From IMG/VR virus record IMGVR_UViG_3300044516_000573, positions 1 through 24,451 of that record: DNA of 24,451 bases; one strand, written 5' to 3'. The translations under genes and the position numbers were made by a program. Position 1 is the stretch's first letter. The number at the start of each line of letters is the position of its first letter. The DNA comes from a virus. A model generated the notes under the pieces. The model had not been told where the DNA came from. It worked only from the letters and a program-made list of their open reading frames with translations, and ran no database searches. Below are positions 1 through 6,363 of this stretch, one piece after another.

Positions 1-1
1 C

Positions 2-205
2 GACAATGCGGTCCTGTGCATGGGCGCCTCGGCAGGCTGCGGCGCGACGACTCACGCGCCCCGCATCGTGGCGGGTGGCGCTCGGGTGTGGTCGACGCGT
101 GGCCTGGTCGCGGGCGGTGTGACGGCGCAGGCCGTGTCACTGCGCTCGGTCGGGAGTAGCACTGCGGACCTCGAGGTGTGCGGCACGTATCGGACGCAGC
201 CATGA
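2..205 (+). CDS. C-terminal fragment of an unidentified protein
   Basis: An open frame enters from the left edge and ends at TGA 203-205, so only the last 67 residues are visible. They are small and polar (many Gly, Ala, Ser, Thr and Val) with three cysteines and no motif I recognise. The stop overlaps the ATG of the next gene (ATGA), as in most junctions of this window, which supports it as a real coding end. Its place upstream of an adhesin-like protein and possible lysis genes would suit the tail end of a virion or tail-fibre protein, but nothing in the fragment proves that. Confidence 0.5.
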   Translation, partial: DNAVLCMGASAGCGATTHAPRIVAGGARVWSTRGLVAGGVTAQAVSLRSVGSSTADLEVCGTYRTQP

Positions 206-1167
206 CGCGCGCCACACGTCACATCTTCGCGGGGCTCCTGTTCGGCCTCGCTCTCATGGTCGGCATCCCGCTCGCACTGAGCGCGGGGTCGACCATCACG
301 CTACCGCCGAGCGGCGGCACGGGCTCATCGGACCCCGGCCCCATCGTCACGCGGTATCTGACGCCGGGCAGCGGCACATGGACCGCACCGGCAGACGGTT
401 GCGACGTCGTTGAGTGGGTCGCCATCGGCGGCGGCGGCGGCGGCGGCTCGGCGCGCAACGGCGTAGCGGCATCGACCCGTGGCGGGGCCGGGGGCGGGGG
501 TGGCGGCGGGTACGCGCGGGGCGTCGTGGACGGCATCGCGGGCAACGCGACCGTGTCCTACGTCGTCGGCACGGGCGGCACGGGCGGCGCGGCGCAGGCG
601 AGCGGGTCGACGAACGGCAACGCAGGTGATGCAGGCACTGCGACCACGTTCGGGACCTACGGCATTGCGGGCGGCGGCGCGGGCGGCGGCGGTGGTGGCG
701 GAACGGGCGGAACGGGCGGCACGGGCGGCGCAGGTCAGGGAACCGGCGCGGCAGGCGGCAACGGGGGTGGCTCGGGTGCGCCCCAAGTCGGCACGGCGAG
801 CAACGCCGCAGCGTGGGGCGCGGGCGGCGGCGGCGGCGGCGGCATGGTCTCGTCCGGGAACACTCAAAACCCCGGCGCAGTAGGAGGCAATGGCGCGCTG
901 TGGGTCACCGCGACCCCACCGCAGGGTGGCGCGCGCGGCGAGCTCGGCAGCAACCCGGGCAGCGCGGGTGGCGCAGTCACCACGGGCGCGGTAGCTCCGG
1001 GCGCGGGTGGTGGTGGCGGTGGCGCATCCTCGACAGCCGGTGGCGCAGGCGGCGCGGGTGGCGGTTTCGGTGGTGGCGGTGGCGGTGGCGGCGGAAGCAC
1101 CGCGACGACAGGCGGCGCAGGCGGCGCGGGGGCCGGTGGCGCCCTCGTCGTGACGTGCTACCAGTGA
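202..1167 (+). CDS. Exported glycine-rich (polyglycine) adhesin-like protein
   Basis: A protein of 321 residues. I chose ATG 202, which overlaps the previous stop, over GTG 178 because it puts a signal-peptide-like N-terminus at residue 1: basic TRATRH, a hydrophobic stretch at about residues 8-27, then a small-residue region ending in SAG. Residues 50-75 contain a GTWTAPADGCDVVEWVAIGG segment followed by long Gly runs. This is the layout of Gly-rich domains in phage tail adhesins, where a short beta segment precedes packed polyglycine helices. The rest alternates Gly runs with short hydrophobic or polar islands and ends in a strand-like LVVTCYQ. Phage receptor-binding Gly-rich proteins do not normally carry an export signal, so it may be a surface protein made in the infected cell rather than a virion part. 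Function is inferred from composition only. Confidence 0.7.
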   Translation: MTRATRHIFAGLLFGLALMVGIPLALSAGSTITLPPSGGTGSSDPGPIVTRYLTPGSGTWTAPADGCDVVEWVAIGGGGGGGSARNGVAASTRGGAGGGGGGGYARGVVDGIAGNATVSYVVGTGGTGGAAQASGSTNGNAGDAGTATTFGTYGIAGGGAGGGGGGGTGGTGGTGGAGQGTGAAGGNGGGSGAPQVGTASNAAAWGAGGGGGGGMVSSGNTQNPGAVGGNGALWVTATPPQGGARGELGSNPGSAGGAVTTGAVAPGAGGGGGGASSTAGGAGGAGGGFGGGGGGGGGSTATTGGAGGAGAGGALVVTCYQ

Positions 1168-1178
1168 GCGGAGGCAGC

Positions 1179-1505
1179 ATGCGGCGTCTCATCTTCGCGG
1201 GCCTCTCGGCTGCGCTCCTCATCTCCTGCGGCTCGGCGACGGTGCCGAGCATCGAGCGTGACGTGTGGGTGTGCTCGACCCCCATCGCCTCGGTGCCGGT
1301 CGCGGTGCCGTCGCTGACGGGCCTCCCGGTGCGGCTCGTGGCACTGCGCGCGACGCTCGAGGCAGACGGCCTGCGGGTCGACGTGGGGTGCTCGCGGCAG
1401 GTCGCCGAGACGCCTGATGCGGCGCTCCCGGTCGTGGCGCCGAGCGTCGCGCCGGAGTCGGTTCCCCCGGCAGCCGAGGACGCGCCGCCGGGTCTCGCGC
1501 CGTGA
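1179..1505 (+). CDS. Small lipoprotein, possible outer-membrane spanin
   Basis: A protein of 108 residues starting at ATG 1179 with GGAGG at 1170-1174. It has a textbook lipoprotein signal: MRR, a hydrophobic core, then a lipobox L-I-S-C with the modified cysteine at residue 17 and Gly at +2, which predicts the outer membrane. Two more cysteines follow in the mature part, and the C-terminal 30 residues are rich in Pro, Ala and Glu. A Pro-rich lipoprotein beside small membrane proteins in a phage late region is the usual setting of an outer-membrane spanin (Rz1 type), but it is longer than typical Rz1 and the match is contextual. A host-modifying lipoprotein is the main alternative. Confidence 0.7.
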   Translation: MRRLIFAGLSAALLISCGSATVPSIERDVWVCSTPIASVPVAVPSLTGLPVRLVALRATLEADGLRVDVGCSRQVAETPDAALPVVAPSVAPESVPPAAEDAPPGLAP

Positions 1506-1684
1506 ACGGCCTGCGGGCAAACGCGACGCTCATCGCGGGCGTCATCGGCATGGGGCTCATCGCGAGCCTCGCGCTCATCGAGGGCGGCAAGGTCGACACG
1601 GCCATCGCGCAGATTGCCGGCATCGTGGGGCTGCTCGTCGGGCGCTCGATGAGCGCCAACGGGCCGAAGCCGGGCGGCCCCTGA
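1502..1684 (+). CDS. Small two-helix membrane protein, holin-like
   Basis: A protein of 60 residues starting at GTG 1502, which overlaps the preceding TGA (GTGA), so translation is probably coupled. Residues 8-26 (ATLIAGVIGMGLIASLALI) are strongly hydrophobic, and residues 32-47 (around IAQIAGIVGLLVG) form a second, weaker membrane segment. The C-terminus is short and polar. Small size, two membrane passes and the neighbouring lipoprotein fit a holin, but no holin family signature is visible. Confidence 0.6.
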   Translation: MNGLRANATLIAGVIGMGLIASLALIEGGKVDTAIAQIAGIVGLLVGRSMSANGPKPGGP

Positions 1685-1878
1685 TGCCGCTCGTGCCGCG
1701 CAAGCGCAGGCCCCCGACGTGGTGGTCTGCTCGGGCGTGGGGGATGCCTGCGTGCGAGACGGTCATGCGCTCGATCTGCGCGGTCGCTGACGTGTACCGC
1801 TGCATCGTCGCGCCCGTCGTCAGGCTCCACGCCTCGCGGTGTCGGCGCCAGCCTCTGTGGGTGTGCGCCCGTGGGTAG
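1684..1878 (+). CDS. Small basic Cys-containing protein of unknown function
   Basis: A frame of 64 residues from ATG 1684 (TGATG overlap with the previous gene) to TAG 1876-1878, overlapping the next start by 8 bases. It is basic, begins with a run of Arg, Lys and Pro, and has five Trp or Cys residues in its central part with a weak hydrophobic stretch near residues 25-45. I do not recognise it. Its reality rests on tight packing: without it there would be a gap of nearly 190 bases in an otherwise gapless stretch. It has no convincing ribosome binding site other than coupling. Confidence 0.4.
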   Translation: MPLVPRKRRPPTWWSARAWGMPACETVMRSICAVADVYRCIVAPVVRLHASRCRRQPLWVCARG

Positions 1879-2167
1879 TGCGTCCGAGGTCGCCGTGGGG
1901 CTCGGGCTCATCGGCGCCTTGTGCACGCTCGGCGGCATCCTCTGGCGCATGGCCTCGGCGATGGAGAGGACCAGGCTGATGGTCGAGCGGCTCACGGCGG
2001 ACTGCGTCCGAATCGAGGCGTCGGTCACGCGCATTGACGGCGAGCGGGTGAGCCAGCGGGTATGCTCTGAGAGAATGCACGGCCTCCGACGCGACCTGAC
2101 GCAGCAGTCGATGATCCATCACCTGGGGGGCATACCGCCCGCCCCGGGTACACAGGGAGACGGATGA
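1871..2167 (+). CDS. Membrane-anchored helical protein, possible inner-membrane lysis protein
   Basis: A protein of 98 residues from GTG 1871. Residues 5-22 (EVAVGLGLIGALCTLGGI) form one membrane helix. This is followed by about 55 residues that look like a continuous charged helix with hydrophobic positions every three to four residues (MERTRLMVERLTADCVRIEA), then a Pro- and Gly-rich tail. An N-terminal anchor followed by a long helix is the layout of inner-membrane spanins (Rz type) and of several small phage membrane proteins. The Cys-containing helix next to a lipoprotein gene makes a spanin pair plausible. The assignment is from architecture alone. Confidence 0.6.
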   Translation: MGSASEVAVGLGLIGALCTLGGILWRMASAMERTRLMVERLTADCVRIEASVTRIDGERVSQRVCSERMHGLRRDLTQQSMIHHLGGIPPAPGTQGDG

Positions 2168-2595
2168 CCATGCCGATGACCGTCGTCATCTATGGCGAGA
2201 CCGAGGCGCCCCGTGCGCTGCTCATCGCGGCAGCTCGGGCGCTCGGCGCCAACGTCACCATCGCGCTCTCGACCACGCTCGACGTGCTGCGGCTCCTCGA
2301 CGTGCAGCCACCTCCGACGCTGCTCCTCGTCGCCGAGGACACGGGCCAGGGGATGACCGTCGCCGAGGACGACCCGACGCGACTGCTCCACGACCACGTG
2401 CTGCGAGCTGCGCGAGACCGGGGCGTTCCGGCTGTGATGCTTGGGCGGTGGACGCGGACGGGGCCGGTTGGTGGGGCGCCGGTGGTCTACGATTGGGGCG
2501 CGGCGCAGCGGGCGAGCGTCATCCTCGAGGTGGCGCGGGTCGCACGTGAGCAGATGGCGGCGTGGCCTGCGGGTCCGCAGCGGATGGCAGTGTGA
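2164..2595 (+). CDS. Unknown protein with alternating beta/alpha pattern
   Basis: A protein of 143 residues from ATG 2164 (ATGA overlap); ATGs at 2170 and 2176 are also possible. The sequence alternates hydrophobic strands and helices: a strand at MTVVIYG, a helix through ALLIAAARALG, a strand at NVTIALS, a helix, then the strand TLLLVAEDTG. This pattern resembles a small Rossmann-like or receiver-like fold. I see no nucleotide-binding loop or phospho-acceptor pattern I can defend, so no function is assigned. It sits just upstream of the small terminase and is translationally coupled on both sides, which suggests a role in packaging or late regulation at most. Confidence 0.6.
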   Translation: MTMPMTVVIYGETEAPRALLIAAARALGANVTIALSTTLDVLRLLDVQPPPTLLLVAEDTGQGMTVAEDDPTRLLHDHVLRAARDRGVPAVMLGRWTRTGPVGGAPVVYDWGAAQRASVILEVARVAREQMAAWPAGPQRMAV

Positions 2596-3047
2596 GCGCG
2601 CGCAAGCCCCCGCGGCGACCGGCAAAGACGCACGACACGGGGCGCCCGACCATGTGCACGCCGGAGATGATTGCGCGGCTCTGCGACGCGATGGAGTCGC
2701 TCGGATTCGTGGGCGCGGCGTGCGCTCGGGCCGGAATCTCGCGTGCAACGGTCGACGAGTGGGTCCAGCGCGGCAAGGATGGGCAGGAGCCCTTTGCGGC
2801 GTTCGCTGACCAATGGGCGCAGGCGCGCGCGCGCGCGAATGCCACGCTCCTGGAACATGTTCGCGGCGCATCGGCCGGGGGCGACTGGAAGGCTGCGGCG
2901 TGGCTCCTCGAGCGCGCATCCCCGGATGAGTACCCGCGCGAGCCCTCGGTCACCGTCACGACCCACGTCCATCAGGGCGTCGAGACCGCGCCTCTCCTCG
3001 AGCGCATCGCAGCACGCACCGCCCCGGAGCGCTCGGGCTCGGCATGA
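2592..3047 (+). CDS. terS: Terminase small subunit
   Basis: A protein of 151 residues that recognises phage DNA and loads it on the packaging motor. I place the start at GTG 2592, overlapping the upstream TGA, because the Pro/Arg/Lys-rich N-terminus then leads straight into the family pattern. The sequence runs GRPT..TPEM at residues 17-26, followed by a helix-turn-helix at about residues 40-60 with GAACARAGISRATVDEWV. Such a domain followed by an Ala/Arg-rich oligomerisation helix (about 70-105) is standard for this family. It overlaps the large terminase gene by four bases, the usual pairing. Confidence 0.88.
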   Translation: MSARKPPRRPAKTHDTGRPTMCTPEMIARLCDAMESLGFVGAACARAGISRATVDEWVQRGKDGQEPFAAFADQWAQARARANATLLEHVRGASAGGDWKAAAWLLERASPDEYPREPSVTVTTHVHQGVETAPLLERIAARTAPERSGSA

Positions 3048-4453
3048 CCACGCCGCGCATCGCGGACCTCGACCCGCTGCCGTGGCAGGCCGACATGCTC
3101 GCCGCGGGCCTCTCGGGTCACTGGCCCGGCGACATCGCGGCAATCCGTGGCGGGCTCGGGAGCGGGAAGAGCCTCGCACTCTGCGCGCTCGCGTGCCTCA
3201 TCGCGGAGCACCGGCCCGGCGCCACCGTGGTCGTGGGCATGGATACGCATCGGCGACTTCGGGACGTGCACCTCCCGCATCTCCACGGCCTGCTCTCGGG
3301 CTCGACGGTCGCGCACCAAATCAGCGAGCAGGCGTTCGCGTGGCCAAGCGGGTCGAGGCTCATCCTCGCGCACCTCGACACACCGGCAGGCGCGGGCCTC
3401 GGGCAGTCCCCCATCGAGGGCGTCAACGCACACGCCGTGCTCATCGACGAGTGCCAGACGCTACGCCCTGACGTGCTCGACGTGGCGCGCTCTCGAGCTC
3501 GCGTGCCGATGACGCAGGGCGGGCACATCCGCGCGCCCATCGTGCTCACGTGCGGTATCCCCGTGGAGCCTGCGTGGTGGGTCGAGCGGACGCGCGAGGT
3601 CGGCGGGGCCGTGTACCTCCCGGTGAGCGCCGACAACGTGGCGCACCTTGGGCCCGGGTGGCTCGACCGGATGCGCGAGACGCTCGGCGAGCGGGACTTC
3701 TCGGCGCTCGCGGAGAACCGACCGCTGCCGCCCTCGGGGTCCGTGTTCCGCTCGTGGCAACCGGAGCGCTGCGTCGTCGACCTCGTGCCGGAGTGGGGCA
3801 CGATGCGGTGCCTCCTCGCGATGGACTTCGGGTTGCGGCACCCAGCGGTGCTCGCCCTCGCCGAGACCGGGCGTAACCGCTGGTGCGTCGTGCGTGAGTG
3901 GGCGCCGGACGACGAAGCGCTCCCCGACCTGCTCGCGCGCCTCGCGGCCGACTGCGTGCCTCGACGCCACTGGACCCCGGGCGACCGGCGCATCCCGCTC
4001 GATATGGTCGTGGTGGACCCGGCCGGCGCGGCGCGGTCAGCGCAGACCGGGGCGTCCGACCTCGACCTGGTCCGCGCTGCGCATCCGCAGGGACTCGGCA
4101 TGGTGCCCATCATCGAGCGCGACCCGGCTCGGCGTGACATCGTGAGCGGGTGCACGCGCGTTGACCTCGCCCTCGAGCGCGGCGCGCTGACCGTGGCGCG
4201 GCAGCTCTACGAGACCGGGCTGCGAGCTCCAGCGGGGCGGCGCACTCTGGCCCGGGCGCTGTCGGGGTATCGGTGGGACGCGCGGCAACCCGGGCGCCCC
4301 GCGAAGGACGGGACGCACGACCACCACGCCGACGCGCTGCGATACGCGGTGAGGCACGTGCTCTGGTCGCCGCCCGGCCCTGCGACGACGGCGCCGGCTC
4401 CGACGCAGCAGGGGCGGGGTCGATACGAGGCGCCGGGGTCGTGGCACGAGTAG
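3044..4453 (+). CDS. terL: Terminase large subunit (packaging ATPase and nuclease)
   Basis: A protein of 469 residues that pumps DNA into the prohead and cuts the concatemer. The N-terminal ATPase has a Walker A loop GGLGSGKS at residues 36-43 and a Walker B VLIDEC at 132-137 with catalytic Glu136. The C-terminal RNase H-like nuclease shows the expected acidic residues: Asp261 in AMDFG, Asp325 in VVVDP, and Asp430 in the DHHADALRYA motif (426-435) near the end. Length is normal for this family. Start ATG 3044 overlaps the small-subunit stop. The C-terminal tail after about 445 is Pro-rich and variable. Confidence 0.95.
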   Translation: MTTPRIADLDPLPWQADMLAAGLSGHWPGDIAAIRGGLGSGKSLALCALACLIAEHRPGATVVVGMDTHRRLRDVHLPHLHGLLSGSTVAHQISEQAFAWPSGSRLILAHLDTPAGAGLGQSPIEGVNAHAVLIDECQTLRPDVLDVARSRARVPMTQGGHIRAPIVLTCGIPVEPAWWVERTREVGGAVYLPVSADNVAHLGPGWLDRMRETLGERDFSALAENRPLPPSGSVFRSWQPERCVVDLVPEWGTMRCLLAMDFGLRHPAVLALAETGRNRWCVVREWAPDDEALPDLLARLAADCVPRRHWTPGDRRIPLDMVVVDPAGAARSAQTGASDLDLVRAAHPQGLGMVPIIERDPARRDIVSGCTRVDLALERGALTVARQLYETGLRAPAGRRTLARALSGYRWDARQPGRPAKDGTHDHHADALRYAVRHVLWSPPGPATTAPAPTQQGRGRYEAPGSWHE

Positions 4454-4454
4454 G

Positions 4455-4484
4455 TTGACGCTCCGGCGGGGTCGCAGGTACGTT
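4455..4484 (+). promoter_or_regulatory. Candidate sigma70-type promoter after the terminase genes
   Basis: TTGACG at 4455-4460 and TACGTT at 4479-4484 are separated by 18 bases. This is a good -35 and a moderate -10 (T, A and final T conserved). Transcription would begin near 4491, just at a pair of direct repeats. It lies two bases after the terL stop and could drive the cargo lipoprotein and head genes. Confidence 0.4.
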
Positions 4485-4492
4485 GCTCGCAG

Positions 4493-4527
4493 ATGCCCGG
4501 CAGTCCTCTGCGACATGCCCGGCGGTC
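4493..4527 (+). repeat. Tandem 13-base direct repeats, possible operator
   Basis: ATGCCCGGCAGTC at 4493-4505 and ATGCCCGGCGGTC at 4515-4527 differ at one position and start 22 bases apart, about two helical turns. They lie directly at the predicted transcription start of the promoter at 4455-4484, in non-coding DNA, as expected for a repressor or activator site. Chance similarity in GC-rich DNA cannot be excluded. The rest of the 231-base gap (4454-4684) holds a second TTGACG at 4582 without a good -10, and the elements described separately. Confidence 0.35.
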
Positions 4528-4621
4528 ATCGACGCGGGCGTGTTCTCAGGCCCGCTCCGCGTCACCCTGAAGCCCTCGGCGTTGACGCGTCGGGGGTTTC
4601 GCCTTTGAGGGGCGCCGCATG

Positions 4622-4651
4622 TTGCTACCCGGGCAGGGCGCGTGCTACTCG
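4622..4651 (+). promoter_or_regulatory. Candidate promoter of the lipoprotein cargo gene
   Basis: TTGCTA at 4622-4627 and TACTCG at 4646-4651 have an 18-base spacer, and TG precedes the -10 by one base (extended -10). Transcription would start near 4658, exactly where the GAGG-loop hairpin begins. The -10 lacks its final T, so this is tentative. The same promoter-then-hairpin order is seen at 17750-17800. Confidence 0.3.
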
Positions 4652-4657
4652 TGGCAG

Positions 4658-4684
4658 TGCGGCGAGGGCCGCAGGAGGTGCGAG
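4658..4684 (+). promoter_or_regulatory. GAGG-loop hairpin plus ribosome binding site (copy 1)
   Basis: Stem TGCGGC (4658-4663), loop GAGG (4664-4667), stem GCCGCA (4668-4673): a perfect 6 bp hairpin. GGAGG follows at 4674-4678, six bases before ATG 4685. The hairpin ends 11 bases before the start codon. Four other copies with different stems and the same loop occur at 17785, 23290, 23612 and 24028. Confidence 0.6.
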
Positions 4685-4924
4685 ATGGGCAGGTTCATCC
4701 TCGCGGCGCTCGTCGTCGCAGGCTGCTCCGCACAGTGGCAATCCTCGGCGCGCGCGATGAGCGTGTCGCAGATGCCGTGCACGGAGCAGCAGGTCGAGGT
4801 CCGCGAGGTCGAGATGCACTACGCCTCGTGGACGTGGGACGCGCGGTGCAAGGGCGTGGACTATCACTGCACGTCGGCGGGGTTCGCCACGACCTGCCGC
4901 ACGGTCGAGGCGCTCGCCGAGTAG
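4685..4924 (+). CDS. Small Cys-rich lipoprotein (cargo gene)
   Basis: A protein of 79 residues. ATG 4685 was chosen over the in-frame ATG 4619 because it has GGAGG six bases upstream and puts a lipoprotein signal at the N-terminus: MGRF, a short hydrophobic core, lipobox V-A-G-C with Cys14 and Ser at +2. The mature part has four more cysteines, suggesting two disulfides, with a WTWDARCKGVDYHCTS stretch near residues 49-64. Cys-x-Tyr-x-Cys arrangements like this are familiar from small lipoproteins of myxobacteria, though I cannot name a family. It is unrelated in type to the flanking packaging and head genes and carries its own control signals. That is typical of a moron, perhaps altering the host envelope or excluding other phages. 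Confidence 0.75.
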   Translation: MGRFILAALVVAGCSAQWQSSARAMSVSQMPCTEQQVEVREVEMHYASWTWDARCKGVDYHCTSAGFATTCRTVEALAE

Positions 4925-4952
4925 CCTGACGCACCGTGCGTGCATCGACTGA

Positions 4953-4977
4953 CGGCGTGTGGTAGTCTGCGCACATG
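4953..4977 (+). promoter_or_regulatory. Leaderless-type promoter box at the portal start (copy 1)
   Basis: An extended -10 TGGTAGTCT ends at 4968, followed by six bases (GCGCAC) and ATG 4975. There is no Shine-Dalgarno upstream of this ATG. Spacing of 6 between -10 and ATG puts the predicted transcription start at or within a base of the start codon. The 25 bases 4953-4977 match 10399-10423 at 23 positions. No good -35 is visible at this copy. Confidence 0.5.
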
Positions 4978-6363
4978 CCGCAGGCTGTCCGCGTATCCGG
5001 TTACGTCGCGCCCGAGGCCGTACCAGGTCGGGGCATCGGCGCGCACTCTCTCGCGGCGCAGGATGGCGAGCACGCGCGACGGTTCGCGGTGCTGTCGGAG
5101 CGCATCCGGGCGTACAGCGTCGCCGAGCGGTGCGCGCCCGTGCGGGTCGGGTGGCAGGCGTTGTCGGGCCTCGCGACCTCGGCCACGTGGGACGTATCCC
5201 CGGTGGCGGATTCGCCTGCGTCGGAGGCCGCTGCGGCGGTCGTGCGGCGCGTGCTCGGCCTCGGCGGGGCAAGCTCCCCGGTCATCGAGTGGGAGGGGCG
5301 CATCATCGCGCTGCCCTCGTGGGAGTCGCGACTGCGCGACCTCCTGCGCGGCGCGCTAATGGGGTTCAGCCTCGCGGAGATGGTCGCATACCCCTACGAG
5401 GGGACCACCTACGTCGACCTTGAGCCGCGCGACCAGTCGAGCGTGCGCCAATGGGTGTACGACCGTGACGGGCGCGTGGTCGCCGTCGACCAGTGGCGCC
5501 GCGAGCCGGGCGGGCTGTCGAGCATGACATCGGTGCGGCTGCCCTACGAGCGGCTGGTCCACCTGGTCTACCCCTCGCCTGCCGCGGGCGTCGAGGGCCT
5601 CGGAATCATGCGGCACATCGAGCCGCTCGCCACGGACTACACGGCGACGATGCGCCTGCGCGCGGTCGCGATGCAGCGGACTGCGGTCCCAGTGCCCACC
5701 ATCAGCATCGACGAGGAGGCCCTCGGGCGCTCGGCTCGCAGCGATGGCGGACCGCCCGACGTGTCGGCCATTGAGTCGGCGCGGACTGCGCTCCTCGACA
5801 TCGCCCGCAAGTGGTCCTCGCACGAGGAGGCCGCGCTGGTGATGCCCTCGTGGGCAACGCTCGCGTGGGAAGGCCGCCCCGACTCGGCCGCGCCTCTCTC
5901 GGGGGTGGTCGCCGACCTCGAGCGGCAGATCCTCCAAGCCTGCTACGTGCAACACCTCGCGATGGGCTCGGCGTCCTCGTCGGGCTCTTACTCCACGGCG
6001 CAGGTGCACGCGGACCTCGCGGCGCAGCTCGCGGGCGACCTGTGTCAGTGGGTCGCCGAGGGGCTCGCGCCTTACGTCCGCACCATCGTCGCGCTCAACA
6101 TCGGGCCGCTCCCGCTCGCCGAGCTGCCGCGCCTGACCTATGCGGGCATCCGCTCCCCGCTGTGGGTCGAGCGCATCGCGGACGTGGTCTCGCTGCTCAA
6201 CACCGGCGCGCTGACGCCGTCGCCCGACGACGAGCGCCACATCCGCGCCACCCTCGAGCTTGCGCCGCCATCGACTGCCGCCGATGGGCGTAGCGAGCGC
6301 GCGCGGGTCGCGGGCACGGTCGCCATGACGCCGCCTTCGGGCGGGCTGCCGGGCGGTCTCTGA
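4975..6363 (+). CDS. Portal protein, DUF935 (Mu gp29-like) type
   Basis: A protein of 462 residues forming the dodecameric ring through which DNA enters the head. The family is indicated by the order of features: an N-terminal helical segment, a Trp- and Pro-containing region near residues 115-180 with a YDRDGRV.. turn, YERLVHLVYPSP and GVEGLGIMRHIEP at about 190-218, and near residues 327-347 a HLAMGS...GSYSTAQVHADL segment. The last corresponds to the Gly-Ser-Tyr/His signature near the end of DUF935 portals. Length is normal or slightly short. It begins with a leaderless-type promoter box and overlaps the protease gene by one base. Confidence 0.85.
   Translation: MPQAVRVSGYVAPEAVPGRGIGAHSLAAQDGEHARRFAVLSERIRAYSVAERCAPVRVGWQALSGLATSATWDVSPVADSPASEAAAAVVRRVLGLGGASSPVIEWEGRIIALPSWESRLRDLLRGALMGFSLAEMVAYPYEGTTYVDLEPRDQSSVRQWVYDRDGRVVAVDQWRREPGGLSSMTSVRLPYERLVHLVYPSPAAGVEGLGIMRHIEPLATDYTATMRLRAVAMQRTAVPVPTISIDEEALGRSARSDGGPPDVSAIESARTALLDIARKWSSHEEAALVMPSWATLAWEGRPDSAAPLSGVVADLERQILQACYVQHLAMGSASSSGSYSTAQVHADLAAQLAGDLCQWVAEGLAPYVRTIVALNIGPLPLAELPRLTYAGIRSPLWVERIADVVSLLNTGALTPSPDDERHIRATLELAPPSTAADGRSERARVAGTVAMTPPSGGLPGGL

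Noticed and set aside
178-201. GTG 178 as start of the Gly-rich protein
   Set aside because: It adds charged residues before the signal-like segment, lacks a clear ribosome binding site, and is less consistent with the ATGA overlap at 202.
864-1100. Minus-strand polyproline-rich frame
   Set aside because: It is the reverse complement of the glycine-codon runs of the Gly-rich gene.
437-1130. GGC/GGT repeats as a DNA satellite or structural repeat
   Set aside because: They are explained by in-frame glycine codons of a single protein with varied codons and intervening non-Gly residues.
1219-2034. 271-residue minus-strand open frame, and other long antisense frames such as 3118-4155 and 5356-6240
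   Set aside because: They lie opposite well-supported + strand genes, are rich in Arg, Pro and His as expected for antisense of GC-rich coding DNA, and have no coupling or ribosome binding site.
4619-4684. Upstream in-frame ATG 4619 as start of the lipoprotein, preceded by a CGCC/GGCG stem enclosing GAGG
   Set aside because: It would add 22 residues with several charges before the lipobox signal and destroy export. ATG 4685 has a better ribosome binding site. The stem may still be a degenerate copy of the GAGG hairpin.
4455-4760. TTG-initiated frame of 101 residues after the terminase
   Set aside because: It is Arg-rich shadow sequence, uses a rare start with no ribosome binding site, and runs through the promoter, repeat and lipoprotein gene.
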